From Vibrio casei (GTDB lineage Bacteria > Pseudomonadota > Gammaproteobacteria > Enterobacterales > Vibrionaceae), in the NCBI RefSeq assembly GCF_002218025.2, contig NZ_AP018681.1, forward strand, positions 682,001-746,000: a stretch of 64,000 nucleotides of DNA, given 5' to 3'. A program made the translations under genes and the position numbers. Shown one piece after another: positions 27,168 through 35,634 of the stretch. How positions within the stretch are numbered: the stretch's first letter is position 1; the number at the start of each line of letters is the position of its first letter. The notes beneath the pieces were generated by a model, which saw only the letters and a program-made list of their open reading frames with translations, had not been told where the DNA came from and searched no databases.

Positions 27168-28286
27168 ATGGAAGAATTGTTTAACCACACCAAAAACTTG
27201 ATCGTAGAGCATAATTACAGCTGGGCAACCGATCTTCTTATCATTGGCCTATGCAGCTTTATTTTTTGGATTATTTGGCGCATTGTCTATGCTCGTTTAG
27301 TGAGTATTACTGACAGAACAAAATTGCAATGGGATGACGTTATTATCCATTCCTTAAAAGCACCTGTTAGTACTTTTATTTGGTGCTGGCCAATGCTCAT
27401 CGGTATTGGGGTACTATTAGAGGATGTTTTTGACCGCCCTATCGGCTGGCTCCATACTGTCCAGATCTTGATTGGCATTGTACTCGTCATTTGGACTTTA
27501 TTTCGTTTAGTGAGCAATGTTTCAGACATCGTTCTCAAGAATAAAAAACGCGATGAAACGACGGTTCATGCTTTATCAAAAGTTGTCCGCATTATTATCT
27601 TTATAATTGGTGCAATGACCATCATGCAAGCCTTAGGTCTAAGCTTATCAGGCCTGCTGACATTTGGTGGGGTTGGTGGTCTGATTGTTGGTTTAGCGGC
27701 TAAGGATCTCTTATCTAACTTTTTCGGCGGCATGATGGTTTACCTTGACCGGCCTTTTAAAGTTGGAGATTGGATCCGTTCACCCGACAGAAATATTGAA
27801 GGCACCGTTGAAAAAATAGGGTGGCGAATGACGATTATCCGCACCTTTGACAAACGACCTTTGTATGTACCCAATGCAATTTTTAGTAATATAGTTGTAG
27901 AAAACCCATCTCGGATGCATAACCGTCGGATTAATGAAAATATTACCCTTCGCTACCAAGATGCAAATAAAATTGATGCCATCATTGCAGATGTTACTGA
28001 CATGGTAAAAAATCACCCCGATATCGATTCCCGCCAAACCATCATTGTGAATTTTAATACTTTTGGCCCATCATCACTCGATTTCTTCATCTATGCATTC
28101 ACCAAAACCGTCGAATGGGTTCGCTACCATGAAGTAAAGCAAAACGTATTATTAGAAACCATCAAGATTATCCACAAACATGGCGCTGATGTGGCTTACC
28201 CGACAAGGACACTGATGATGAATATGCCTTCGGATGAACATCATCATTCAGCACAAGAGCCCTCCCTAACAGAAAGAAACCCATAA
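27168..28286 (+). CDS. ynaI: MscS-family mechanosensitive channel (YnaI-like)
   Basis: A 372-residue inner-membrane protein: four N-terminal membrane segments within residues 18-160, the MscS pore helix and lining (GLLTFGGVGGLIVGLAAKDL), then the beta domain FFGGMMVYLDRPFKVGDWIR and a cytoplasmic vestibule. The stretch IEGTVEKIGWRMTIIRTFDK and the NAIFSNIVVENPSRM region closely recall E. coli YnaI. It should open under membrane tension. ATG at 27168 has no strong ribosome binding site. The tail is histidine rich (DEHHHSAQ). Confidence 0.87.
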   Translation: MEELFNHTKNLIVEHNYSWATDLLIIGLCSFIFWIIWRIVYARLVSITDRTKLQWDDVIIHSLKAPVSTFIWCWPMLIGIGVLLEDVFDRPIGWLHTVQILIGIVLVIWTLFRLVSNVSDIVLKNKKRDETTVHALSKVVRIIIFIIGAMTIMQALGLSLSGLLTFGGVGGLIVGLAAKDLLSNFFGGMMVYLDRPFKVGDWIRSPDRNIEGTVEKIGWRMTIIRTFDKRPLYVPNAIFSNIVVENPSRMHNRRINENITLRYQDANKIDAIIADVTDMVKNHPDIDSRQTIIVNFNTFGPSSLDFFIYAFTKTVEWVRYHEVKQNVLLETIKIIHKHGADVAYPTRTLMMNMPSDEHHHSAQEPSLTERNP

Positions 28287-28470
28287 AATACCGTGCTCAA
28301 GAAAAATAAATATGCCCCGCCTATTGATTATCGATTCGTGATACTACACTCAATTATACGTAATAAAATACATTAACATACCCATATTATTGTAGAGATA
28401 CTCGCTTATTGAGATATTTAATAACACCAAACCTATACAACGATACTGTCGGTTATGCGTATTAATCTAT

Positions 28471-28546
28471 ACTCAAAGTAATTGGAGTTGTAGGGAGGCG
28501 AATGAACGCCGTCAACAACACTGCAACTTCAAGTACGAAGGATATA
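28471..28546. repeat. ERIC-type repeat, short form
   Basis: From ACTCAAAGTAATTGGAGTTG to ACTTCAAGTACGAAGGATAT, this segment aligns with the reverse complement of the copy at 55687-55808 but lacks about 46 internal bases. The outer arms (CAAAGTAATTGGAGTTGTAG and CTGCAACTTCAAGTACGAAG) can pair. It matches the ERIC repeat type known from enterobacteria and vibrios, for which internal-deletion forms are established. It sits directly upstream of the zinc-ribbon gene and may be in its transcript. Confidence 0.75.
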
Positions 28547-28562
28547 ATGACAAAGGGTAAGA

Positions 28563-28778
28563 ATGATGAATAAACCTACAGACAAACCATCCTCCGCTTG
28601 TGATTCTGATTTGGATATTTTCTGCTGTCCAATTTGTTCGAGTGATGAGTTTTTATTATCGAGTGATCAAAAAGAAATAATTTGTGTGGATTGCGGAGTT
28701 GTCACGCTAGAACCAAAATCTAGGATTCATCGCATATCTGAATTTTCTCATGCTTATACCGTTTGTGTGCTGCATTGA
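28563..28778 (+). CDS. Small zinc-ribbon protein
   Basis: A 71-residue protein with two CxxC pairs, FCCPICSS (about 21-28) and IICVDCGVV (about 40-48), which make one zinc ribbon, with a short C-terminal tail. The start at 28563 or the next ATG at 28566 follows AAGGGTAAGA. Nucleic-acid or protein binding is the usual role of such ribbons. The C-terminus (SEFSHAYTVCVLH) is not typical, so the gene may be truncated. No partner gene is evident. Confidence 0.5.
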   Translation: MMNKPTDKPSSACDSDLDIFCCPICSSDEFLLSSDQKEIICVDCGVVTLEPKSRIHRISEFSHAYTVCVLH

Positions 28779-28858
28779 ACATCACTATTTGCCCACACAC
28801 AGGCATGAATTCGCACGTTTCAAATATTCTGATAATCTAAGTTCAATCAATACGATCT

Positions 28859-29509
28859 TTAAAAATACGCTTTCAACTCAGATAGGTCTTGAATATATTC
28901 GACCAATGGATGAACAATATTATGCGTATTATTTGGGCAATAATGAATTGTCTTTATATTGGCGTTAATACCCGCCCAAACACCATTTTCCGTATCGTCA
29001 ACAAACAAACATTCTTCGATTAAAAAACCCATTTGCATAGCGGTATACATTAATAAATCTGGCTCTGGTTTCCAGCTATTAATATCAAAAGCGCTAAAAA
29101 TTTTATTTTTAAACAAAGGTAACATACCGGTTAAAGCCAAAGAGTGCTCCATTTTATTGGTAGAACCATTTGAGGCAACACAAACCGCAATACCTTTATC
29201 AATCAAATATTGAACCGTTTCTAATGCGGAAGAAACCGGTTTCAGTTTTTCATCAAATAGTTGGCGCATACATTGACGATACTTAGGCTCCAATATATCC
29301 ATTGGGATAGTGAGCCCAGCCCTATTACTTGTTTCTTTCAATACATCGAACATTTTTCCACCTTGGAAATGCGCCATACATTCATCAAAACAAATCTCAG
29401 CACCATAACTGGCAAAAACCTGAACAAGAGCTTGGCAACTTAAACGTTCACTATCGACTAAAGTACCATCACAATCAAAGATCACACATCTAATTTTGTC
29501 CTTATCCAT
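28859..29509 (-). CDS. HAD-superfamily phosphatase (YieH-like)
   Basis: A 216-residue HAD subfamily IA hydrolase. Motif I is VIFDCDGTLVDSE (9-21), motif II SNGST, and motifs III/IV are KPEPDLLMYTA and LFVDDTENG. Size and sequence style match E. coli YieH (221), a 6-phosphogluconate phosphatase, but substrate inside this family is hard to predict. Cytoplasmic, single gene. Its 3' end abuts the zinc-ribbon gene. Confidence 0.85.
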   Translation of the reverse strand: MDKDKIRCVIFDCDGTLVDSERLSCQALVQVFASYGAEICFDECMAHFQGGKMFDVLKETSNRAGLTIPMDILEPKYRQCMRQLFDEKLKPVSSALETVQYLIDKGIAVCVASNGSTNKMEHSLALTGMLPLFKNKIFSAFDINSWKPEPDLLMYTAMQMGFLIEECLFVDDTENGVWAGINANIKTIHYCPNNTHNIVHPLVEYIQDLSELKAYF

Positions 29510-29678
29510 CTGAATACCCTATTCATATATCATGAACTTGAGTGTCGCTTTTAAAGAACAAAAAAGACAGAGAGCAACAAATATTGTGTTAGATCAAACA
29601 ATATAAAAATTAAAATTTATAAACAGGATCACTATTTAAAACGAATAAATATCATTGTATCTATTCGTCATCTAGTAT

Positions 29679-30206
29679 TTAACCTAAAGTAGGATGGATA
29701 ACAGAGCTTATATTTTTTCCATTCACTGCTAAATAACGTAAAACATCCGAAATAAAATCATTAACTTGATTTTTCTCTTTATATTCTGGTGCAATAACCA
29801 CATCACTAAGCAACATCACTTGATTTTCAATATCAAGCTTTCCAATCAATGCCGCGGCAGGAGTGGCTCCCATAAAGCCAACATACAATTGGTATTCATC
29901 ACTTAAAATAATCTGAGTTAAAAACTCAATAACTAATTTTTCTTTTTCTGATTCATTGGCCCATTGAGTCGCCTGTAAAACTGAAAAAATAATAGTTAAA
30001 CGATGAAAATCGACCAGTACAACATCATCTATCCATGTAGATGATAACAATTGAAATTGTTGAGTCAGCTTATACTCTTTACTTTTTTCAGCTTGTAAGT
30101 ATAAGTCACGGCCTTCAATACTTTGAGGTGTTGGAAATGCAACATTAACTTGTTCAGCGAGCCAGTTATTTTTATCATTAAGATAATTTACAATTTGAGT
30201 TTGCAT
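29679..30206 (-). CDS. Hypothetical protein, possibly GNAT-like
   Basis: A 175-residue protein without clear family match. The middle (residues about 108-160: YVGFMGATPAAALIGKLDIE, VMLLSDVVIAPEYKEKNQVN) has the beta-strand then VAPEYK pattern of an acetyltransferase acetyl-CoA region, but the usual RGxG/A loop is not evident (EKNQVN in its place), so activity is doubtful. No signal peptide. Divergent from the creA gene. Confidence 0.55.
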   Translation of the reverse strand: MQTQIVNYLNDKNNWLAEQVNVAFPTPQSIEGRDLYLQAEKSKEYKLTQQFQLLSSTWIDDVVLVDFHRLTIIFSVLQATQWANESEKEKLVIEFLTQIILSDEYQLYVGFMGATPAAALIGKLDIENQVMLLSDVVIAPEYKEKNQVNDFISDVLRYLAVNGKNISSVIHPTLG

Positions 30207-30466
30207 AGATTCCTTTGGCTCACTTTAGCATTGAAAATAAGATTCGTGTTCGCATCCTAACAGTTACAACCTACATCGGCTAGCAGCAAAGCCTTCGATT
30301 AAAAATCATACCTTCATTAAACATCTTATTTATAAGTATTTTTCTTATATCAACACGTATTTTTCATTGCTGTGTTAGAATTTAAAAACACACCGACAGG
30401 AAGATACTACTATTGAATCATTCTGATTCATTTGTTTACATTTAATTTGTTCCAAAGGAAAGGAAA

Positions 30467-30967
30467 ATGATTAAAAAAATTGCCCTAATCTCTTGCATAA
30501 CATTATCACTTAGCGCTTGTGATAGTAATGAAGTTGGTGACGTATCACTGGGTATTTTCACAACAAAAGACATCAAAATAGATGTATTAACTGACCCAAT
30601 CGTAACGGGCATCACTTGTCATATTTCAAGTGTCGAAGCGAATTTAGATTTTGCAGATCCTTCGGATATGGGAATATCTTGTCGTCAAACCGGTGAAGTA
30701 ACATCTGAAATGATTGATACTATTGATAAATCCAAGTCAGGCGAAATAGTCTTTAAAAAGTCTAAAAGTGTTTTATTCAAAACCTTGAAAATTCGTCGTA
30801 TTTTCGATGCAAACTCGCAAACCCTACTTTACCTTTCGTATAGTACCAAAGAAACTGAAGGCAGCTATAAGCACAGCCTATCAACGGTTCCATTATGGAA
30901 CACAAAAGCATATAAAACCCCCGCTCAACTGGAAGCTGAAAAATTATCGGCTCAAGAGAATAACTAA
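30467..30967 (+). CDS. creA: CreA-family lipoprotein
   Basis: A 166-residue protein with a lipoprotein signal ending in LSLSAC (lipobox cysteine 18). The remainder follows CreA: VGDVSLGIFTTKDIKIDVL, GITCHISSVEA, MGISCRQTGEV, GEIVFKKSKSVLFKTLKI, and YLSYSTKETEGSYKHSLSTV. E. coli CreA is a periplasmic protein of unknown function; here the signal is a lipobox rather than a simple signal. Start follows AAAGGAAAGGAAA. Confidence 0.88.
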   Translation: MIKKIALISCITLSLSACDSNEVGDVSLGIFTTKDIKIDVLTDPIVTGITCHISSVEANLDFADPSDMGISCRQTGEVTSEMIDTIDKSKSGEIVFKKSKSVLFKTLKIRRIFDANSQTLLYLSYSTKETEGSYKHSLSTVPLWNTKAYKTPAQLEAEKLSAQENN

Positions 30968-31005
30968 TTACTAAGCCATTAGTGATTATGTTACTGCCAT
31001 AACGT

Positions 31006-31045
31006 TAAAGAGACCCCATGCAACTTATAGCATAGGATCTCTTTA
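31006..31045. terminator. Bidirectional terminator, creA / serine protease
   Basis: TAAAGAGACC pairs with GGATCTCTTTA, with an inner ATGC/GCAT extension, between convergent genes. The T-runs are short on both strands. Confidence 0.65.
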
Positions 31046-31095
31046 CATATTTCTTGTTTATTGCTCGTATTTCGTTTAAAAAATACAACTTAAAT

Positions 31096-32151
31096 TCAAA
31101 GTACAGCTTGGTTGCTTCTACGCTTCCACTCTAGGATTATCAACATAAACATAGTAAGCCAACCTAACGAACCGCCACCACCTGAATCACTTCCTGAGTT
31201 ATCCATGTTATTAGTCGCTGTCATTTTTTGTTTTGCCGTTTCCGTTCCATTTAATACCGAAGCAATCCAATCTTGGTAATCGAACACTTCAGTAAAAACA
31301 CTTTGAACTTCTATATCAGGTCTACCACAAAAGTCAGGACCAAAACTCACAATCCCCGCTTGGTAGAGCTGCCCACCTTCAGAAAATAATAACGGTCCAC
31401 CAGAGTCGCCTTGACAGCCACCAGATCGAAGCTGATTCATTATAGGTCCAGTGATACAGATCTGATGTTCTGAAATCTTAGTATCGGCAAATGAACTTTC
31501 ACACTCCATAGGCTCTAAATAAGTTACTGAAACTTCTTTTAAAGTATCTGATTGATTGGTTGAACCTGCAGAGACGTAAGCATCTGGTGCTATTTTCCCA
31601 TAACCGATCAATGTAAAAGGGAAATCAGGCTGTCGATAAGTCTCTGACGGTGCTAATTTCACATATGAAGCTGCCGGAATAAGGTTCAAGTCCACCGGAT
31701 TGCGTAACTTAATAATAGCGACATCATCATCAAGAGTGGTGTTGTTATATGTATCCGGATAATAAATTTCAGAGGCTTGATAGCGATTATTTGAGACAAA
31801 AATATCACTCGAGATGGTTTCTATATTAAAAGCAACTTCTAAGCGTTCTAACTCCTCTTTTTTTTCTTCTGTTGAGGCATACAGGCAATGTGCTGCAGTC
31901 AAAACATAATGTTCATTCAATAAAGTCCCACCACAAAAAGTCACGACATTAGGGCTAGATTGGTCAAGAAAATTAAGTGTCAATAGACCCATATAGGGAT
32001 AATGACTGATTTGTGCTTGATTGCCATTAATAATATAAGGCGTAATGGCTGAACCTTCAGTATTGGCTAAAGAAAAAGGAGAAAAAATCAAACCAATTGT
32101 GATAGCTCCAATCAAATTAAAATGTTGTTTATTGCTTGTGAAAAGATCCAT
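31096..32151 (-). CDS. Trypsin-like secreted serine protease with GlyGly-CTERM
   Basis: A 351-residue protease: signal peptide (about 1-31), trypsin domain from about 40 with the triad His88 (LTAAHC), Asp142 (DDDVAIIKL) and Ser250 (CQGDSGGPLL), then a Ser/Asn linker, SGGGGSLG, a hydrophobic segment WLTMFMLIILEW and KRR. This last arrangement is a GlyGly-CTERM tail, cut by rhombosortase in vibrios and linked to type II secretion. The aspartate near the specificity pocket (RSGGCQGD) is not simply assigned. Start follows GTGAGTTATAA. Resembles the Ves proteases of V. cholerae. Confidence 0.87.
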   Translation of the reverse strand: MDLFTSNKQHFNLIGAITIGLIFSPFSLANTEGSAITPYIINGNQAQISHYPYMGLLTLNFLDQSSPNVVTFCGGTLLNEHYVLTAAHCLYASTEEKKEELERLEVAFNIETISSDIFVSNNRYQASEIYYPDTYNNTTLDDDVAIIKLRNPVDLNLIPAASYVKLAPSETYRQPDFPFTLIGYGKIAPDAYVSAGSTNQSDTLKEVSVTYLEPMECESSFADTKISEHQICITGPIMNQLRSGGCQGDSGGPLLFSEGGQLYQAGIVSFGPDFCGRPDIEVQSVFTEVFDYQDWIASVLNGTETAKQKMTATNNMDNSGSDSGGGGSLGWLTMFMLIILEWKRRSNQAVL

Positions 32152-32465
32152 TTATAACTCACGTGAATAATTTATCAATACAGGCTTTTCTTATACTATT
32201 TAACAGAGAAAATATAAATAGATAACCACCTATAGATTGTCTATTGTGAAAAAGTTTTTAATCTATGCGAGGATATACAAAAAATATAGGCATCTGTTGA
32301 TGTAACGCATTCACCAATAAAAATAACCTGTATCATCAAGGCCTATTTTAATTGTAAGATTACGAATATCTTTAACTTTCAAATAGAACATTGATTCCGA
32401 GTGGAACTTTACTCGTACTAAGTGTTCTACTAACTATTACTTATACAACAACGCTGAAAGAGCCC
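32152..32465. other. Divergent intergenic region
   Basis: 314 AT-rich bases between the minus-strand protease and the plus-strand DsbA-like gene. The frame of the latter is open back to an ATG at 32391, but these 25 extra residues do not fit a lipoprotein signal. No operator or hairpin recognised. Confidence 0.4.
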
Positions 32466-32776
32466 ATGCCTAAACATTTTAAACTTTTTACTCTATTCGC
32501 ATTCATACTCGTTTTTCTTTCTGCTTGCTCAGAAAGTGACACGCCGAAACTAGGCAAACAATACCAACAACTTGCAACCCCACTAACTCAAAAAGATATC
32601 AAACCCGTGACAGAAGTCTTTTCATTAACCTGTGGACACTGCAGAAATATGGAAGCATCCATTCCTGAATTAGAGAAACTCACCAATCAAGAATTTGGTA
32701 AAGTTCATGTTACCTTTAATGACCAAGCTCAAGTTGCAGCTTTAATTTACTACGCTGCGGTGATGCAACTTAATCA

Positions 32777-32779
32777 CAT
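32777..32779. repeat. 3-bp target-site duplication (CAT), left copy
   Basis: CAT directly precedes the element; the right copy is at 34023-34025. A 3-bp duplication is typical of the IS3 group. Confidence 0.85.
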
Positions 32780-32841
32780 TGATCCGCTCCAGCTGTTTTG
32801 GACACTGAGTTAAGTGAGTACAATCACTAACGAGGTGAACA

Positions 32842-33126
32842 ATGACAACTAAGAAAACTAGAATTAAACATTCCCCTGAATTTAAAGCAGAAGCCCTAAA
32901 ACTAGCAGAGAGAGTGGGAGTAGCTGCGGCTGCAAGGCAGCTTTCTTTACATGAATCTCAAATCTACGGGTGGCGGAAGAACTCGAAGAAAGACACCAAT
33001 ACTAGTCAGCGAGAACAAGAGCTAGCCGCAGAGGTTGCCAAGCTCAAAAGGCAGTTGGCTGAGCAAGCAGAAGAGCTAGAAATTGTAAAAAAGGCCGCCA
33101 CCTACTTCGCGAAAAATCTAAAGTAA
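32842..33126 (+). CDS. IS3 OrfA
   Basis: A 94-residue protein with an N-terminal helix-turn-helix (FKAEALKLAERVGVAAAARQ, then LSLHESQIYGW) and a leucine-zipper-like region (about 55-85). It closely resembles the OrfA of IS3 itself, including the end KKAATYFAKNLK. It binds the element ends and, by frameshift, forms the N-terminus of the OrfAB transposase. Start follows GAGGTGAAC. Confidence 0.93.
   Translation: MTTKKTRIKHSPEFKAEALKLAERVGVAAAARQLSLHESQIYGWRKNSKKDTNTSQREQELAAEVAKLKRQLAEQAEELEIVKKAATYFAKNLK
33087..33093 (+). promoter_or_regulatory. Programmed -1 frameshift site A-AAA-AAG
   Basis: The heptamer A-AAA-AAG sits in OrfA frame near its end. A -1 shift here moves into the OrfB frame, which is open back past this point, giving a fused OrfAB transposase. 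This is the established mechanism of the IS3 family. Confidence 0.85.
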
Positions 33127-33140
33127 ATTGCTACGAATTT

Positions 33141-33992
33141 ATGCTCGAACACCTGATGTACTTCAATATTGTACGTATGGCTAAGGTATTCGGGGTATCC
33201 CGAAGTGGGTTTTATTACTGGGTTAAACATCGCCATAAGGCTAGCCAACGCGAGGCAGTTCGCCAAGAGCTTGATACAAAGGTCAAAGAAGCTTTTGATA
33301 ACAGCAAAGGCCGAGATGGCTCAAGGCGAATCCAAAAAGAACTGTCTGAGAGCGGTGATAACCACAATGTGAAAACCATTGCGGCCAGTATGAAGCGTCA
33401 AGATTTAACGCCGAAAGCGGCACGTAAATTTAAGTGCACGACAGACAGCAAGCATCAAATGCCAGTTGCTCCAAACTTGCTGGCTCAGAACTTTAACGCA
33501 GCGGCTCCGAATGAAAAATGGGCGGGAGACATCACCTATGTTGCGACAAGCGAAGGCTGGTTGTACTTGGCAGTAATTATTGACCTTTACTCAAGACAAG
33601 TAATCGGATGGTCTATGGATACCAGAATGACGGCTACGCTGGTCTGTGATGCTCTATCAATGGCTTTGTTCCGTCGCGAATTTCCTGAGCAGGTTATCGT
33701 TCATAGTGATCGAGGTAGTCAGTACTGCTCAAAAGATTATCGAGACCTCATAACTGTTTATAATCTAAAGCAAAGTATGAGTAGGAAAGGAAACTGCTGG
33801 GACAATGCTTGTGTTGAGAGCTTCTTCCATTCGATGAAAGTTGAAGCGATCCAATATGAGCCGATTATGACGAGAGACCAGATGCGTCAAACGATCTTCG
33901 AGTACATAGAGGTTGATTATAATCGGACAAGAAGGCACAGTGCTCTTGGGTATCTAAGCCCTGTTAACTTTGAACAGCAAAATGTCGCTTAA
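33141..33992 (+). CDS. IS3 OrfB (catalytic part of transposase)
   Basis: A 283-residue DDE integrase-type domain. An HTH_21 segment (about 35-95) precedes the rve core with catalytic residues in WAGDITYVA, HSDRGSQYCS and NACVESFFHSMKVE. The frame is open upstream to beyond the slippery site, so the active form is the OrfAB fusion; the ATG at 33141 has no convincing ribosome binding site. Confidence 0.93.
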   Translation: MLEHLMYFNIVRMAKVFGVSRSGFYYWVKHRHKASQREAVRQELDTKVKEAFDNSKGRDGSRRIQKELSESGDNHNVKTIAASMKRQDLTPKAARKFKCTTDSKHQMPVAPNLLAQNFNAAAPNEKWAGDITYVATSEGWLYLAVIIDLYSRQVIGWSMDTRMTATLVCDALSMALFRREFPEQVIVHSDRGSQYCSKDYRDLITVYNLKQSMSRKGNCWDNACVESFFHSMKVEAIQYEPIMTRDQMRQTIFEYIEVDYNRTRRHSALGYLSPVNFEQQNVA

Positions 33993-34022
33993 TGAAGTGT
34001 CCAGTCTGGCTGGAGCAGATCA

Positions 34023-34025
34023 CAT
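34023..34025. repeat. 3-bp target-site duplication (CAT), right copy
   Basis: CAT directly follows the IS3 right end and matches 32777-32779. Confidence 0.85.
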
Positions 34026-34348
34026 ACCCGACGAAACAATGATGAAAGATTTATTTACAGCAGTGCAACTTGGTGAAGGTTCGACGATGACTCAACAACA
34101 AAAAGCCATTGAACAAACATTCACCTCTCGCCATATGATCAGTCCATATAGCTTTGATGCTTTGCAACAAAAAGCACTTTTCCGCTATTTAAATGATGCA
34201 ATGGAAATAAGTAAACAAGGCAATTTTAACTCCGTTCCAACTTTTATCATTAATGGAAAATATCAAGTTCTAGTGGGTGGACATGAAGATATTCAAGGTA
34301 TTTCCAAAACCATTAACTTCTTACTCAAACAACCTTAAGGGTATACCT

Positions 34349-34822
34349 GTGAAAGTTTTACTGCCAATCATTGCATTACTACTCATTGCTTTTATTCTAT
34401 ATAGAAATATGAATACACAAAAAATTGCTGAAAAAAACATTCAAGAAGGTAAAGCATTTTTAGAACAAAATTCACATCAAGAAGGGGTCATCACCACAGA
34501 TAGTGGTTTACAATATCTAGTATTGCGTAAAGGGAATGGTACAGAACACCCTACAGCAACAAGTCAAGTCAAAGTACATTATCAGGGCACCCTACTTGAT
34601 GGTTCTGAGTTTGATAGCTCATACAAACGTAATGAACCTATTGTCTTTCAGTTGAATCAAGTGGTTAAAGGTTGGCAAGAAGGTTTACAACATATGGTTG
34701 AAGGGGAAAAATTTCGACTATTTATACCCTATCAATTAGGGTATGGTAAAAGTGGTTCAGGGCCAATCCCCGCGGGTTCAACACTCATTTTCGATGTCGA
34801 ATTACTTGAAATAATAAAATAG
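34349..34822 (+). CDS. Membrane-anchored FKBP-type peptidyl-prolyl isomerase
   Basis: A 157-residue protein: an N-terminal membrane anchor ([16 protein letters not shown], residues 3-18), a short helix, then an FKBP domain (about 50-157) with [37 protein letters not shown] and the terminal [12 protein letters not shown]. The fold should face the periplasm and speed proline isomerisation. GTG at 34349 follows AAGGG; the frame extends further but overlaps the DsbA-like gene. It lies 10 bases after that gene, implying one operon for envelope folding, now separated from its promoter by the IS3 copy. Confidence 0.88.
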   Translation: MKVLLPIIALLLIAFILYRNMNTQKIAEKNIQEGKAFLEQNSHQEGVITTDSGLQYLVLRKGNGTEHPTATSQVKVHYQGTLLDGSEFDSSYKRNEPIVFQLNQVVKGWQEGLQHMVEGEKFRLFIPYQLGYGKSGSGPIPAGSTLIFDVELLEIIK

Positions 34823-34893
34823 TTTTTATTATTCATGTTTCCCCAAAGATGCTCTGAATAGTCTCAGAGAATCATTCTTATATCTATCGAAAG

Positions 34894-35481
34894 TTAAACA
34901 ATAAGCTGTCCATTAACGACCATAATACACGCCATTCCCGCGGCTAAAGCGGCTTGCTTTCCTATTTCTGTATCTTCGAATACAACACAATCTTCTGGCT
35001 TTAATCCTAAACGCTGTGCCGCCAATAAAAAAGTATCAGGGTTCGGTTTATGGTTTTCAACATCAGCAGCCGTTACAACAGCATCTAGCATCGGTAAAAT
35101 ACCATTGTATTCAAGCAGTTTAATCGCATTTTCTTGATTACTGCCGGTTCCTATCGCTAGTTTCTTTTTACCATAAAACTGTTTGAGTACTTGGAAGGTG
35201 CAAGTGATCACACAGCCTTCCTCTATTAAATTTCTGAATAACCTAGTTTTTGTATCTGCAACTTTTTGAGGATCAATGTCAATGTGGTATCGTTCATTGA
35301 GTTGCATTGCTACTTTTCGAGAAGGCATTCCACCTAAGCTATAAATCCACTCTTGATCAAAAGGGAAGTTATATTGCTCTGCAGTTTGTTGCCATGCATG
35401 AAGATGTGAAGGCATTGTATCGATAAGGGTGCCATCCATATCAAAGATCAATCCTTTATAACTAGAAACATCTACTGCCAT
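34894..35481 (-). CDS. yqaB: HAD phosphatase YqaB-like
   Basis: A 195-residue HAD subfamily IA enzyme of the beta-phosphoglucomutase-like group. Motif I is LIFDMDGTLIDTMPSHLHAW (11-30), motif II GTGS, then KPNPDTFLLAAQRLG and VVFEDTEIG. E. coli YqaB (188) dephosphorylates fructose-1-phosphate and similar sugars. Start follows GAGAGGCACGT. Convergent with the FKBP gene; a small hairpin at about 34851-34871 lies between. Confidence 0.87.
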   Translation of the reverse strand: MAVDVSSYKGLIFDMDGTLIDTMPSHLHAWQQTAEQYNFPFDQEWIYSLGGMPSRKVAMQLNERYHIDIDPQKVADTKTRLFRNLIEEGCVITCTFQVLKQFYGKKKLAIGTGSNQENAIKLLEYNGILPMLDAVVTAADVENHKPNPDTFLLAAQRLGLKPEDCVVFEDTEIGKQAALAAGMACIMVVNGQLIV

Positions 35482-35634
35482 ACGTGCCTCTCTTGTTTGA
35501 TTTTAATCGTTTTGGCTATCTGTTATATCAATAGAAACATTTAAACTTAATTTTTCTATGGGAATAGCATACCATCAACATTAGCAACAATTCGATAACT
35601 AAAGCCCTCAAATATGTGAGCTAATAACCATATT

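Larger units (their letters stand above)
32780..34022 (+). mobile_element. IS3-family (IS3 group) insertion sequence, complete
   Basis: 1243 bases bounded by imperfect inverted repeats: left TGATCCGCTCCAGCTGTTTT continuing GGACACT, right ending in AGTGTCC and GCTGGAGCAGATCA. Both ends start TGATC in inward sense, as in IS3. It carries two overlapping-frame transposase ORFs with an A-AAA-AAG frameshift site and makes a CAT duplication. Both ORFs are open, so the copy may be active. Confidence 0.93.
32466..34338 (+). pseudogene. DsbA-like thioredoxin-fold lipoprotein gene split by IS3 element
   Basis: The 5' part (32466-32779) encodes a lipoprotein signal ending LSAC and a thioredoxin-fold start with the redox site CGHC (LTCGHCRNM). 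The 3' part (34026-34338) supplies the helical insertion and the cis-proline strand VPTFIINGKYQ. Removing the element and one CAT copy restores an unbroken frame of 208 residues, so disruption is recent and clean. The intact protein would be a periplasmic DsbA-type oxidoreductase. The downstream FKBP gene starts 10 bases after the stop. As it stands, the 5' fragment runs into the element and stops at 32813. Confidence 0.9.

Noticed and set aside
28750..28968. Plus-strand open frame of 72 codons after the zinc-ribbon gene
   Set aside because: It overlaps the 3' end of the HAD gene on the other strand, has no ribosome site and no family likeness; a shadow.
34277..34348. Upstream extension of the FKBP frame
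   Set aside because: Overlaps the end of the DsbA-like gene; GTG at 34349 with AAGGG and an immediate membrane anchor is more credible.
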